This document shows positions 9,638 through 19,071 of a DNA stretch of 64,000 bases, piece by piece (position 1 is the first letter of the stretch; each line of letters begins with the position of its first letter). This stretch comes from Mycolicibacterium peregrinum. GTDB taxonomy: Bacteria > Actinomycetota > Actinomycetes > Mycobacteriales > Mycobacteriaceae. The position numbers and the translations under genes were made by a program. The notes below the pieces were generated by a model. The model saw only the letters and a list, made by a program, of their open reading frames with translations, did not search any database and had not been told where the DNA came from. The stretch covers positions 1-64,000 of the forward strand of contig NZ_LQPP01000024.1 in the NCBI RefSeq assembly GCF_002102345.1, in the 5' to 3' direction.

Positions 9638-10154
9638 CCACGGCTGTCTCCGCTCGCGGCCGCCGTCGGCGCGGCCGCGGGTTCAGCAGCGGCGGTCAGT
9701 CCGTCGCCCACATCAACGATCGCCTCGCGACACCCGGCGACCAGGCTCAGCCGCCCGGCCAGGAATGCGGGCGTGCCGATCACGCCAAGTCGATTTGGCG
9801 GAGCTCGTTGCACCGACGCGATCGTCCTCAGGCCTGCCCGCGTCTGCGCAGCGCGAGACCGCAACGGCCGGCGGGCTGCTGGGCGCCACGGGTGTCGCCG
9901 CGATCGATCCGCGGAGGCCCAATCCTGATCCTGGCGGGCCCGTTGCGGCGGCGCAGATCCCCACAGCGACCTGAGGGGGTTGTGAAGGCGCACGTGACCA
10001 CCCACACCGGGGCAGAGGCATTGCGAGGATGGTCCGCGAGCAGCCGCGTCGAGGATAAACGTGTCCTGAAACCGGTTGCGGTACGGCGGTACTGGGTTGC
10101 TCGGCCCGGGCATGTCGCCGGACGATCGCGGACGGGCAAACCCGAGCGGCCCGC
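9638..10154. other. Intergenic region before lpqS
   Basis: GC-rich sequence with only overlapping shadow frames. A GC-rich inverted structure occurs at about 9657-9680 (CGGCCGC repeated) and could act as a transcription stop after the secreted protein gene. No credible gene was found. Confidence 0.35.
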
Positions 10155-10619
10155 ATGTCAGCCACAGCGAAGGGCCTCGACACCGTCGTGAGTACCATCG
10201 CGCGCTTTGTCAAAGTCTTGCCGAGGCATCGATGGCGTCCAGTCCTGCTGCTGGCCTTGGCATTGTCGGTGCTCGCGACCGGCGGTGTGGCCGTCTCGTC
10301 GTGTCCGACGGCCATCGGGTTGTCCTCGGCCTCGGCTGTAGGTGGACCGGCTCTGGCCGCGGGGTCTGTCGACGGTGTGGTCGCCGACCATCTTCACGCT
10401 GCCGAAGGCCTCACCTCGTGTCCTGAGGAGTTCGCCATCGCGGTGCTACCACGGCCCGCCGGGGCGGTGGCGGCGTTGGGCGTCGTCATCGCGGTGGTGT
10501 GGGCCTGGAGGTTGTGGGGCTTTTCGGTCTGGTCCGCGATGCGTGCTCCGCCGACCATTCCCGCCGTAATCGCCTCGGGCCAGCAGGTATTGATCCGCTT
10601 GTGCGTAGCGCGGCGCTGA
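10155..10619 (+). CDS. lpqS: LpqS-like exported protein of the copper-linked lpqS family
   Basis: A 154-aa protein with an N-terminal hydrophobic export segment (about residues 25-48) and a second hydrophobic stretch (about 96-122). The C-terminus, GQQVLIRLCVARR, closely matches the ending I recall for mycobacterial LpqS, and a CP-x-x-FA-x-AVLPR motif lies mid-protein. Position supports the call: the next genes are cysK2 and an MFS transporter, the same order as Rv0847-Rv0849 in M. tuberculosis, where lpqS belongs to the copper-responsive RicR regulon. A clear lipobox is not visible (VSSC only). No obvious RicR-type palindrome was recognised upstream. Confidence 0.68.
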   Translation: MSATAKGLDTVVSTIARFVKVLPRHRWRPVLLLALALSVLATGGVAVSSCPTAIGLSSASAVGGPALAAGSVDGVVADHLHAAEGLTSCPEEFAIAVLPRPAGAVAALGVVIAVVWAWRLWGFSVWSAMRAPPTIPAVIASGQQVLIRLCVARR

Positions 10620-10736
10620 GCGGGGCGGACGCCTAGGCCACCCCCTGAGGGTGTGACACAGCCTGGGCACAGCTGCTCCCTATTTCTCATTGCCACACGG
10701 TCAGGTTGTGGCGCGCCCAGAAAGCCGACACCGGAT

Positions 10737-11855
10737 ATGAACGACCTACTGTCGACTCGTTCGACACCACCAGCCGACACCGACCAACCCCAACATCGCT
10801 GTCTACAGCGAAATAGTGGCCCCGGGACGTTGGTCGGCCACACCCCAATTCTGCGGGTATCCTCGCCGTTCAGCGACGGTGGAGCTGGCTTTTGGGCCAA
10901 GCTTGAGGGCTTCAATCCCGGCGGTATGAAAGACCGGACCGCGATGCATCTGGTGGAACGGGCCCGTGCCCGCGGTGACCTGAAATCCGGAGCACGAATC
11001 GTTGAATCGACCAGCGGCACACTGGGTTTGGGGCTAGCCCTCGCCGGCACGGTGTACGGACACCCGGTGACACTGGTCACTGACCCGGGGATGGAGCCGA
11101 TGATGCACCGGATGCTGGCCGCCTACGGCGCCGATCTGCGGGTCGTCACCCAGCCGCATCCCGACCGGGGCTGGCAAGGCGCACGCTGTGACAAGGTCGC
11201 CGAGGTGCTCGCCGCTGACCCGCATGCGTGGAATCCCGACCAGTACAACAATCCCGACAACGTCGAGGCATACCAGGGTTTGGCGCTGGAACTGCACGCC
11301 CAACTCGGCACCATTGACGTCTTGGTGTGTTCGGTGGGCACAGGTGGCCACTCTGCCGGCGTCACCCGCGTCTTGCGCCAGTTCAACCCAGATCTGAAGC
11401 TCGTCGGTGTCGATACCGTCGGCTCGACCATCTTCGGCCAGCCCGCCGCGACGCGCTTGATGCGCGGCCTGGGCTCCAGCATCTATCCCCGCAACGTCGA
11501 TTACGCCGCCTTCGATGAGGTGCACTGGGTCGGGCCGGCCGAGGCCGTGTGGGCATGCCGAACGCTGGCAGCAACCCGCTACGCCAGTGGGGGATGGAGT
11601 GTGGGAGCGGTCGCCCTGGTAGCCGGGTGGCTCGCTCGTACCCATCGGCCCGATACCACGATCGCCGCGATCTTCCCGGACGGACCGCAACGTTACTTCG
11701 ACACCGTGTACAACGACGATTATTGCCGCCAGCACGATCTGCTCGGTGTGCGACCGCCCGCCGATCCCGCCGAGATGTGCAGGCCCACCGACCGCGTCGT
11801 GCACGCGTGGACGCGCTGCTCGACAGTGTGTGATCCGATGCGTTCTGATCACTGA
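10737..11855 (+). CDS. cysK2: CysK2-type PLP-dependent cysteine synthase
   Basis: A 372-aa fold-type II PLP enzyme. The PLP lysine is in NPGGMKDR, followed by the substrate loop STSGTLG, and a glycine-rich phosphate-binding loop is at SVGTGGHS. M. tuberculosis CysK2 makes S-sulfocysteine from O-phosphoserine and thiosulfate; the same role is inferred from family and gene context. ATG 10737 fits the family start; the frame is open to 10653, but that extension is not conserved-looking. The stop overlaps the start of the MFS gene by one base (TGATG), so the two are co-translated. Likely role: sulfur metabolism under metal or redox stress. Confidence 0.85.
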   Translation: MNDLLSTRSTPPADTDQPQHRCLQRNSGPGTLVGHTPILRVSSPFSDGGAGFWAKLEGFNPGGMKDRTAMHLVERARARGDLKSGARIVESTSGTLGLGLALAGTVYGHPVTLVTDPGMEPMMHRMLAAYGADLRVVTQPHPDRGWQGARCDKVAEVLAADPHAWNPDQYNNPDNVEAYQGLALELHAQLGTIDVLVCSVGTGGHSAGVTRVLRQFNPDLKLVGVDTVGSTIFGQPAATRLMRGLGSSIYPRNVDYAAFDEVHWVGPAEAVWACRTLAATRYASGGWSVGAVALVAGWLARTHRPDTTIAAIFPDGPQRYFDTVYNDDYCRQHDLLGVRPPADPAEMCRPTDRVVHAWTRCSTVCDPMRSDH

Positions 11856-13111
11856 TGGCAGCGCTACGCCAGTTCACAAGCTTTGGTTGGCCCAGCCGCC
11901 TGCTGATGATCAACCAATTCGGCATCAACCTCGGTTTCTATATGTTGATGCCTTACCTCGCGGGGTATCTCGCCGGGCCTCTGGGGTTGGCAGCCTGGGC
12001 CGTCGGTCTGGTGCTGGGGGTCCGTAATTTCTCTCAACAGGGAATGTTCATCGTCGGTGGAACACTGGCCGATCGTTTGGGCTACAAGCCACTGATCGTG
12101 GCGGGCTGTCTTCTGCGCACCGCCGGGTTCGGTCTGCTGGTCGTGGCACAGTCGCTGCCCACACTGCTGATCGCCTCGGCAGCAACCGGTTTCGCAGGAG
12201 CGCTGTTCAATCCGGCCGTGCGCGCCTACCTGGCAGCCGATTCGGGCCCACGCCGGGTGCAGGCGTTCGCCATGTTCAACGTGTTCTATCAGGGAGGCAT
12301 TCTCGCGGGCCCGCTGGCGGGCCTGGCGCTGATGGCCCTTGATTTCCGCATCGCCGCCGCAGTCGCGGCCACGGTATTTCTCGGGTTGACGGTGGCGCAG
12401 TTGTTCGCCTTGCCTCAACACACCGCCGACCCGCCGGGTGAGACGACCTCGATCCTTGACGACTGGCGCGTCGTGATGTCCAACCGGGCATTCCGGCGTT
12501 TCGCCGCGGCCATGATCGGCTGCTACGTGTTGAACTTCCAAATCTATCTGGCCCTGCCCTTGCACGCCGCCGCGCTCGCCCCTGAACATGAATCGCTGGT
12601 CGTGGCAGGTCTTTTCGTGATCTCGGGCATCATCGCTGTGGGTGGCCAGTTGCGCATCACCCGACGGTTCGCCACCAGATGGGGCTCGGCGCGTTCGCTG
12701 GTCATCGGAATGGGTGTCCTGGCGGTCTCCTTTGCCCCACTTGCGATCATTCCCGACAGCAATCGGTGGGGCTCCATGGCGGCTCTGATTGCCCTGTTCG
12801 CCTGCGCGTCTCTGCTGGCACTGGGCTCGGCCGCGGTATTTCCGTTCGAGATGGACACCGTGGTCTCGCTTGCGGGAAATCGTCTGGTGGCCACCCATTA
12901 CGGTTTTTACAACACGGTGGTGGGAATCGGGATACTCATCGGCAACCTCGCCACTGGAGCGATCCTGCAAGTCACCCGGGACGCCGGGGTCAGCGAATTA
13001 CTCTGGGGCGGACTGCTCTTGGTGGGCGCCTTGGCCGCAGTCGCGCTTCACCGCATGAGCCGTGCAGGTGACCTCGACCCCATTCCGGAGATGGCTGTAC
13101 GCCCAGAATGA
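11855..13111 (+). CDS. MFS transporter of the cysK2 operon (Rv0849-like)
   Basis: A 418-aa major facilitator with about 12 hydrophobic segments and the MFS signature between TM2 and TM3 (GGTLADRLGYKP). It is coupled to cysK2 by a one-base stop/start overlap. The corresponding M. tuberculosis gene lies directly after cysK2. Substrate is not known; export of a sulfur compound or a drug is possible. Loop between TM6 and TM7 is charged (HTADPPGETTS), as usual. The frame is intact. Confidence 0.85.
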   Translation: MAALRQFTSFGWPSRLLMINQFGINLGFYMLMPYLAGYLAGPLGLAAWAVGLVLGVRNFSQQGMFIVGGTLADRLGYKPLIVAGCLLRTAGFGLLVVAQSLPTLLIASAATGFAGALFNPAVRAYLAADSGPRRVQAFAMFNVFYQGGILAGPLAGLALMALDFRIAAAVAATVFLGLTVAQLFALPQHTADPPGETTSILDDWRVVMSNRAFRRFAAAMIGCYVLNFQIYLALPLHAAALAPEHESLVVAGLFVISGIIAVGGQLRITRRFATRWGSARSLVIGMGVLAVSFAPLAIIPDSNRWGSMAALIALFACASLLALGSAAVFPFEMDTVVSLAGNRLVATHYGFYNTVVGIGILIGNLATGAILQVTRDAGVSELLWGGLLLVGALAAVALHRMSRAGDLDPIPEMAVRPE

Positions 13112-13431
13112 GTCGCATTCGAGTTCAATGTGGCGGCGATGTCGGGTAGGTGTGCGCGCCTTGTACACACGATTGGCAGTCGACGTGTCGCGCCCGGCTG
13201 GGAGCGGGGTACCGCGCGTGCAATGACCTTGGCATCGTGGGCCGCCGGGCGCGGGGCCTCGTGAGGCGAGCATGGCCGTTGTGGCCGTCGTCAACGCCAC
13301 CGCCGCAACATGTTTGGTGGCTTCGCGCCCAGTCGGGTGCAGGCAGGAGGGCCTCCGATCGCAACGGCAGCTATCCAAGAGGTTGATATGAATTCAGCGA
13401 CCACCGCCAGTGTGGTCGGCACAATGACGTC
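13112..13431. other. Short gap after the MFS gene
   Basis: No gene or clear signal was recognised. It separates the lpqS operon from a weakly supported hypothetical gene. Confidence 0.3.
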
Positions 13432-14106
13432 ATGGCGATGGTGTCGGACGCTACCCGTGTTCGGCAATCATGGCAGGTACCCCTCGGGCAGATCCCGATG
13501 ATTCAAGGTACTGACCCCCTGGGGCCTCGTCTGTACAGCGTCGAGGATGCCGCGACGCCGCTGCAGCACCCGCGGGCCCGCCAGGGCGAGAGGGCCCACC
13601 ACCGCGCCGGTGCCAACATCGACGAGCTCGGCGAGGTCGCAGGTCTCGTGTGCGAGCAAGAGCTGCAGCAGGCTCTGTACTATCGCGCGCTGTTGGAAGA
13701 CCAGCAGGAGGCCGTCGATGTGGAATTGGCCCATGACTGCTATCTCCTGCGTAGACACCTGGGCGCCGTCGGCGACCGACGTCGCATGCCCCGGATTCGC
13801 GAGGCTATCAAGCAAAAGCGCCGCCAGGAGTACCAGATACACTGCCTGCTGGAATCATTGAACTCCAGGTTTTTTCTCTCGCCGCCATCGCCGCCGCCAG
13901 GGTTGCTTTTCGCCGTCGAGGTCGAAGCGATCCGCAGCGGCCGTCGGCTGCGGATCGCCGAACTCGATCACGTCGTCACCGTCAGTCGACATGCCAATGT
14001 GGAGATGGCAGCCCGGGAGCACATCGCAGTGCACATCGACACTGCCATCAGCCAGATCGCCGTACGCGTCATCCTCAGCGGCCCTCGCACTCACACCGGC
14101 CGCTGA
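13432..14106 (+). CDS. Hypothetical helical protein (weak support)
   Basis: A 224-codon frame with strongly GC-biased third positions through about residue 145, which favours coding on this strand over the overlapping minus-strand frames. The central part (about 60-145) looks helical and charged, rich in Gln, Glu and Leu. After about residue 147 (SRFF) composition becomes less convincing, so the true gene may end earlier by frameshift. ATG 13498 is an alternative start. No family was recognised. The opposing minus-strand frame 13468-13842 has a hydrophobic start but poorer codon bias. Confidence 0.35.
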   Translation: MAMVSDATRVRQSWQVPLGQIPMIQGTDPLGPRLYSVEDAATPLQHPRARQGERAHHRAGANIDELGEVAGLVCEQELQQALYYRALLEDQQEAVDVELAHDCYLLRRHLGAVGDRRRMPRIREAIKQKRRQEYQIHCLLESLNSRFFLSPPSPPPGLLFAVEVEAIRSGRRLRIAELDHVVTVSRHANVEMAAREHIAVHIDTAISQIAVRVILSGPRTHTGR

Positions 14107-14812
14107 CATTGCAGCGCGAGACAGCACCTTGCCTGCCCACCACAACCAAGCGTCACGACCGCGGCCATGCTGAATAGTCCTCGATCGAGCCGGGTCGCCG
14201 CCGCCGGCCACTACTAACCGAGTCTCCGGTACAGACCGGCGTCGGCCTGCGCGGTGTGGCCGCTGCCCACGCGCGCAGATGTGGCAGCGCAGCCACTGAA
14301 CACGAGTGTGGCGCAACAACCGTCAATTCCCCGTGCGGTCACTACCGAGAATGCACGCCGTGGTTCGCCGGGTGAGATGGCCGATAAGGCATCGGTGCAA
14401 CAACTGCCCGACGCGACTCTACGGTGTTTTACCACAGGCGAACCCACGATTCAGGTGTATAGACGATGTGTAATACCTTTGCATTTCACAACCCGATGAC
14501 CGGTCTGGGATGTGAGTTTCCGGCCGAAAGGTGTTGGTTCCCATCACGCCTGTCGGGTCCACCACGGGCTGGGGGGTCGGAAGCGCCGATGCGGCCTGAG
14601 GTCCCCGACGCGACCTGAACCCGATGCGTCCCCTATGTGTAACCCCAACGGACGGTGAATCACCCGCCTGCGTTTCCCGGTCGTTAACCCAGCAGAAGCG
14701 TGACCTCCCAAGTGTTTAATGGCTGAACCCGTCATCGGTAGTGACACGACTTTGCGCCCACTGTTACGTTCCCAACGCATCGTTGCCACACACCGAGAGG
14801 CGCAGCCGCACC
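14107..14812. other. 706-bp upstream region of the porin genes
   Basis: No convincing gene. The part from about 14440 to 14540 is AT-richer than its surroundings (for example GTGTAATACCTTTGC) and may hold the promoter of the porin pair. Confidence 0.3.
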
Positions 14813-15493
14813 ATGTTGAAAACTCTTGCCGCACTTACTGCTGCCTATTCTCTGGCGGCAGCAACGCCGTTGGCTGGTGCCAATCCGACAGAGGGACAAC
14901 CAGTTCCCGTGATGCCGGCCGCCGACGGCGCAGCACCTGCCGTCGAGGCCAGCGGAGCCGTTCCCTCATCCGCGCCAGGCGTATTGACGACTCCCGAAGG
15001 CTGGGTTCTGTCGGTCGCCGCCTCCGACGAGACGCAGCAGTCGGTGGCGCCGCTGACGACCGCCCTGTCGTCGCGGGAGTACGTGGTCGGTGGCAGCTTT
15101 ATGGGAACGGTGAAGGGCGCCGGGACAGCCGCCTTGGCCGGTGGTGTTCTCGAAGCGGGCTACCAGATCGGTTGTGGCGTCAATGCCGACGTAGTGGATG
15201 CACGATTTGGCGGCAGCCTCACCCCGTCCGGAAGCCTGGGCGGCTCGCCCAGTCTGGGGGGCAATCTGTTCGCCCAGATCCGCCCCACCCTCAAGCCGGG
15301 GACCACAACCATCGTCCCGGTCACCAAGATGGACTACAAGGGCGACTCCGCCCGCGTGACCATCACAGCCCTTCGCATCAAAATTGATAGCTGCGTCGGC
15401 CAATCGTTCATCCGGTCCTACGCGACCTTCACCAGCGCCACGGCCGACACCCAAGACGTCGTCTCGTACGTCGGTGTGACCAAAGCCGTGTGA
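14813..15493 (+). CDS. MspA-family porin, copy 1
   Basis: A 226-aa exported protein with an N-terminal signal peptide (MLKTLAALTAAYSLAAATPL), then a Pro/Ala-rich stretch (about 22-60) absent from classic MspA. The rest follows MspA: an SSREYVVGGSF start of the barrel, LEAGYQIGCG, and the C-terminal part with KPGTTTI, RVTITALRIKIDSC and IRSYATF. MspA-type proteins are octameric outer-membrane porins. Two cysteines (in YQIGCG and KIDSCVG) recur in copy 2 and may form a disulfide. ATG 14813 matches the start of copy 2 (MLKIL). An in-frame ATG at 14741 is unlikely because it precedes the signal peptide. Confidence 0.85.
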   Translation: MLKTLAALTAAYSLAAATPLAGANPTEGQPVPVMPAADGAAPAVEASGAVPSSAPGVLTTPEGWVLSVAASDETQQSVAPLTTALSSREYVVGGSFMGTVKGAGTAALAGGVLEAGYQIGCGVNADVVDARFGGSLTPSGSLGGSPSLGGNLFAQIRPTLKPGTTTIVPVTKMDYKGDSARVTITALRIKIDSCVGQSFIRSYATFTSATADTQDVVSYVGVTKAV

Positions 15494-15556
15494 CATCGGT
15501 CATCCAAACCTGAACTCGCTCTTGTCGATTCCGCACCGAGAGGTCTCACACACCCC

Positions 15557-16246
15557 ATGCTGAAAATTCTTGCCCCTCTAGTCTCAGCCAGTGCACTGGT
15601 GATCATGGCACCAACCGTCCTGGCCGCTCCCGAACCCGCCCCACCGCCCGGACCCGCTGACGCTGCCTCTGCACCCCAAGCCGAACAGGGCCCACCACCA
15701 GACAGTGGAATCGTGGCCTCCGGCGAACCCACTGTGGTCACGACACCGGACGATTGGACCCTGAAACTGGCCGCCACAGGCGAGACCCAGTTGCCGATCC
15801 CGCCGTTGACCACCGCGCTGTCCTCGCGTGAGTACCTGGCCGGCGGCACCTTTACCGGCAGCGTCGAGGGTGCGGGCCGCACTACCTTGAAAGGCGGCAC
15901 CCTAGAAGCGGGGTATCAGATTGGCTGCGGTATCGAACTGAGCGCTGTGCGCCTGACCGGCAGCCTTGGCCTGACGTCATCGATCAGCCGGTCCGGCCTC
16001 GGCAGCATCAGCGTGCCCATCCAGGGCAACGTGGAAGTCAGACCCAAGCCTGGCGAGGTGCTCAACGTGTCGGTCACCCAGAAGAAGTTCGAGGGCACGA
16101 AGTCTCGCGTCACGCTCAAAGATGTACACATCAAGATTGACGGCTGCGTCGGGCAGTCGTTTCTGCGGTCGTATGCCAAGCTGACCAGCGCCACCACCGG
16201 CACCCAAGACATCGTCGCCTATTACGGCGTGACCAAAACCGTCTGA
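15557..16246 (+). CDS. MspA-family porin, copy 2
   Basis: A 229-aa paralogue lying 63 bp downstream of copy 1 and probably co-transcribed. Signal peptide (about residues 1-24) then a Pro-rich extension (PAPPPGPADAAS). Barrel motifs repeat those of copy 1: LSSREYLAGGTF, LEAGYQIGCG, KPGEVLNVSV, RVTLKDVHIKIDGC, VGQSFLRSYA and a GVTKTV ending. Both cysteines are conserved. The pair could supply two porin variants, or mixed oligomers, for solute or metal entry. Gene context with metal exporters is suggestive, but substrate is unknown. Confidence 0.87.
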   Translation: MLKILAPLVSASALVIMAPTVLAAPEPAPPPGPADAASAPQAEQGPPPDSGIVASGEPTVVTTPDDWTLKLAATGETQLPIPPLTTALSSREYLAGGTFTGSVEGAGRTTLKGGTLEAGYQIGCGIELSAVRLTGSLGLTSSISRSGLGSISVPIQGNVEVRPKPGEVLNVSVTQKKFEGTKSRVTLKDVHIKIDGCVGQSFLRSYAKLTSATTGTQDIVAYYGVTKTV

Positions 16247-16451
16247 CCTCAGGCTCTGGGCGATCGCCGGCAATCTCGGATGTGTGTCCGCGGGTCAATC
16301 AGCCCTCCGATCACCGGCATGCCGGGGCCGTCGTGCGGGCTTCACACCCTTGCTGAACGTCGGCTTGCCCCAATTGCCAAGCGCGACCCAGCATCCCGCC
16401 GGCGCGGCTATCGCATGGCTGCCGGGAGTCGAAAAGGTGGTGTCACGTTGC

Positions 16452-16468
16452 TACTATCTTACTCAGTA
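16452..16468. promoter_or_regulatory. TAC-N11-GTA dyad upstream of the P1B ATPase
   Basis: The 19-mer CTACTATCTTACTCAGTAG (16451-16469) holds the TAC-N11-GTA core with CTACT/AGTAG arms. It lies 130 bp before the ATPase start and closely resembles the ctaE site at 36120-36138. Proposed as a BlaI-type operator; this is inference from recurrence. Confidence 0.5.
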
Positions 16469-16550
16469 GTTGGTGGCCCGCCTGCTGTCGACGTTGCCGG
16501 TCCGGACAGGTTGGCGAGGCATTGCCATCTAGCCAATTTATCGTAATATT

Positions 16551-16570
16551 GCAATGTATGCATGAATTGC
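16551..16570. promoter_or_regulatory. 20-bp imperfect palindrome 29 bp before the P1B ATPase
   Basis: GCAATGTATGCATGAATTGC matches its reverse complement at 16 of 20 positions (GCAAT/ATTGC arms and a central ATGCAT). Size and position suit a metal-sensing repressor of the ArsR/SmtB or similar class, but no such gene is adjacent. Confidence 0.5.
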
Positions 16571-16598
16571 GAAGGGCCGCGGCCTGGGGGATGGGGCG

Positions 16599-19013
16599 AT
16601 GACTGACAAGCTGCCATTGGACATCGACGGGTTGCTGCCCGACAGTGACGATCGTTGCGTTGACCGATTAGTGCGCGATCTGACGGCCGATTCCCGTATT
16701 GAGCATGCCCACCTGCTCGCCGACGCCGGCACGTCGAGGCTGTGCGTGCACTACGACTCGGCGATGACCGCCGCCGATGTCGAGCAGCACACCCGCCGCA
16801 TCGCGTCCAATATCGATGCCCAGTACGGGCATTTGCGTTGGGCCGCTGCAGACCTCGCCGCGCGTCCGGGAGACATTCAATCGCTGGTCGGCCGACTCGA
16901 TGCGCTGCCCGGAGTGGTGGAGACCAGCACCGAGACCGACGGTTTGCGAATCGAGTTCGAGCGTGACCGGATCACTGCCGACGAACTGGTGGCCGTCATC
17001 ACCGGTGGCCATACCCCCTCGCCTGTCGCCGCCCCGGTCGAGGAAGACCACGGTGATCACGAGCACGGCTGGGGGATGATCTTCGGCGAACGCAGTGAAC
17101 TGATTTTTGCCGGCCTGTCAGGCGCATCCTTGCTCACCGGCTTCCTGCTGGCATCGTTTGCCGATACGCCGCGCAGCGTGGAGATGGTCTTCTACGGGCT
17201 CGCTTTCGTACTCGGTGCCTTCTTCACCGCGCAGGAAGCGTGGCAGAGCGTGCGCGCCAAGCGCTTCGAGATCGATTTCTTGATGCTGGTGGCGGCCGCC
17301 GGCGCGGCCGCGTTGGGCGAGGTCGCCGAAGGGGCGCTGCTGCTGTTCCTGTTCAGCATCGGCCATGCCCTGGAGGGATACGCGATGGGGCGCGCGCGGC
17401 GCGCCATCGAGGCTCTGGCCGATCTTGCTCCCAAGACGGCCCTCGTGCGCCGCGACCGGACCGGCGAAACCGTCGAAGTTCCCGTCGAGCAGCTGCGGGT
17501 CGGTGACGTCGTGGTAATCCGGCCCAACGTGCGTATCGCCGCCGATGGCTTCGTCGTCGCCGGCACGAGCAGCGTGGACCAAGCACCCGTCACTGGTGAA
17601 AGTGTTCCAGTCGACAAACTGCCCGTTACCGATGTGCGCCAGGCCTCAGCCGCACCCGAGCAGGTGGACAGCTCCTCGCGGGTGTATGCCGGCACGATCA
17701 ACGGTGCCGGCGCCATCGAGATCCAGGTCACCCGGCTCGCGGCCGACTCGACGCTGTCGCGCGTGGTCCGGCTGGTGTCTGAGGCTCAGGTTGAGGTGTC
17801 TCCCACCCAGCGTTTCACCGATAGGTTTCAGCGGGTCTTCGTGCCGGCCGTGCTCGTCGTGGTGGGCTTGTTGCTGTGTGCTGGGTGGGTCATCGACGAG
17901 CCGTTCAGCGCGACGGTTTACCGGGCGCTGGCAGTCTTGGTCGCGGCCAGTCCGTGCGCCCTGGCCATCGCCACACCGAGTGCCGTTCTGTCGGCGGTCG
18001 CCCGCGCTGCCCGCAGCGGTGTCCTCATCAAAGGTGGCGCCGCCCTGGAGACACTGGGCCGCGTCGATGCTGTCGCGTTTGACAAGACCGGAACCCTCAC
18101 CCAAGGGATGCCACGTATCGCCGACGTCGTCGTCGCCGACGGTGCCGACCGCACTGAACTGTTGGCGATCGCCGTGTCTGTGGAACAACAGAGCGATCAT
18201 CCACTGGCACGCGCGATCGTGCGGGACGGCTCGACTCTGTTGGGCGACAACGAGCTTCCACGCGCGACCGATGTACAAGCGGTGACCGGCCGTGGCGTGA
18301 CCGCCGACGTGGAGGGCGTCAAAGTCCGGATCGGCAAGCGGGAACTGTTCGACGAGGCCGACGAGCTGCCCGCCACGATGGCTGAGGACATCGCGGCGCT
18401 GGAGCGATCCGGCCGCACCACCATGCTGGTTCGTGCTGGGGGAAGGTGGCTTGGTGCCATCGGGGTCATGGACACCGCGCGCGGCGAAGCTGTCGATGTC
18501 GTCGGGCGCCTCACACAGCTCGGCGTCAAGACCACGGTCATGTTGTCCGGTGACAATCAGCGAGTAGCCGACGCGGTCGCGGCCGAGATCGGCATCCTGC
18601 AGGCTCGGGGCGACCTGATGCCCGAAGACAAAGTCACCGAGATCAAGCGTCTACGCGACCAGTACGGCCTCGTGGCGATGGTCGGTGACGGTGTGAACGA
18701 CGCCCCAGCGCTGGCCTCAGCAAACGTCGGAATCGCCATGGGGGCTGCGGGATCCGATGTCGCGCTGGAAACCGCCGATATTGCGCTCATGGCTGACGAT
18801 CTGAAAGCACTCCCGTTCGCCGTCAAGATCAGCCGACGATCGAACAGGATCATCGCGCAGAACTTGTGGGCGAGCCTAGGCGTGGTGGCTCTGCTCATTC
18901 CCGCAACGATCTTCGGTCTGGGTATCGGTCCAGCGGTGCTTATCCATGAGGGGTCCACACTCATTGTGGTGGCGAACGCGCTGCGGCTTCTTGCGTTGCG
19001 TGAGCAAGGCTGA
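16599..19013 (+). CDS. P1B-type metal-transporting ATPase (SPC/HEGST type)
   Basis: An 804-aa heavy-metal P-type ATPase. Motifs in order: His-rich DHGDHEHGW after a 140-residue N-terminal region, TGES, the transmembrane metal motif SPC (ASPCALAIATP), DKTGTLT, GDGVNDAPAL, and HEGST in the last membrane helices. SPC together with HEG-S/G-T marks the P1B-4 group, whose mycobacterial members (CtpD, CtpJ) export Co, Ni or Fe; that substrate range is inferred. The N-terminal part shows no CxxC domain. It lies 58 bp before the copD-ctaG gene, and two candidate operators precede it, so the pair may be one transcription unit. Confidence 0.88.
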   Translation: MTDKLPLDIDGLLPDSDDRCVDRLVRDLTADSRIEHAHLLADAGTSRLCVHYDSAMTAADVEQHTRRIASNIDAQYGHLRWAAADLAARPGDIQSLVGRLDALPGVVETSTETDGLRIEFERDRITADELVAVITGGHTPSPVAAPVEEDHGDHEHGWGMIFGERSELIFAGLSGASLLTGFLLASFADTPRSVEMVFYGLAFVLGAFFTAQEAWQSVRAKRFEIDFLMLVAAAGAAALGEVAEGALLLFLFSIGHALEGYAMGRARRAIEALADLAPKTALVRRDRTGETVEVPVEQLRVGDVVVIRPNVRIAADGFVVAGTSSVDQAPVTGESVPVDKLPVTDVRQASAAPEQVDSSSRVYAGTINGAGAIEIQVTRLAADSTLSRVVRLVSEAQVEVSPTQRFTDRFQRVFVPAVLVVVGLLLCAGWVIDEPFSATVYRALAVLVAASPCALAIATPSAVLSAVARAARSGVLIKGGAALETLGRVDAVAFDKTGTLTQGMPRIADVVVADGADRTELLAIAVSVEQQSDHPLARAIVRDGSTLLGDNELPRATDVQAVTGRGVTADVEGVKVRIGKRELFDEADELPATMAEDIAALERSGRTTMLVRAGGRWLGAIGVMDTARGEAVDVVGRLTQLGVKTTVMLSGDNQRVADAVAAEIGILQARGDLMPEDKVTEIKRLRDQYGLVAMVGDGVNDAPALASANVGIAMGAAGSDVALETADIALMADDLKALPFAVKISRRSNRIIAQNLWASLGVVALLIPATIFGLGIGPAVLIHEGSTLIVVANALRLLALREQG

Positions 19014-19071
19014 TGGAACCAGACCTGCAGCTGGTGGGATTCGCGGGCCGGTCGGATCCGGCGGGGGAGCA

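Noticed and set aside
10050..10154. RicR-type copper operator before lpqS
   Set aside because: Expected from M. tuberculosis, but no matching palindrome was found by eye; GGTACGGCGGTAC at about 10079 does not fit the known form.
11864..12970. 368-codon minus-strand frame over the MFS gene
   Set aside because: Shadow frame; the plus strand encodes a coherent 12-helix transporter coupled to cysK2.
13468..14319. Two minus-strand frames (13468-13842 and 13855-14319), one with a hydrophobic start
   Set aside because: Base composition by codon position fits the plus-strand frame better; neither frame has a recognised domain. Left open at low confidence.
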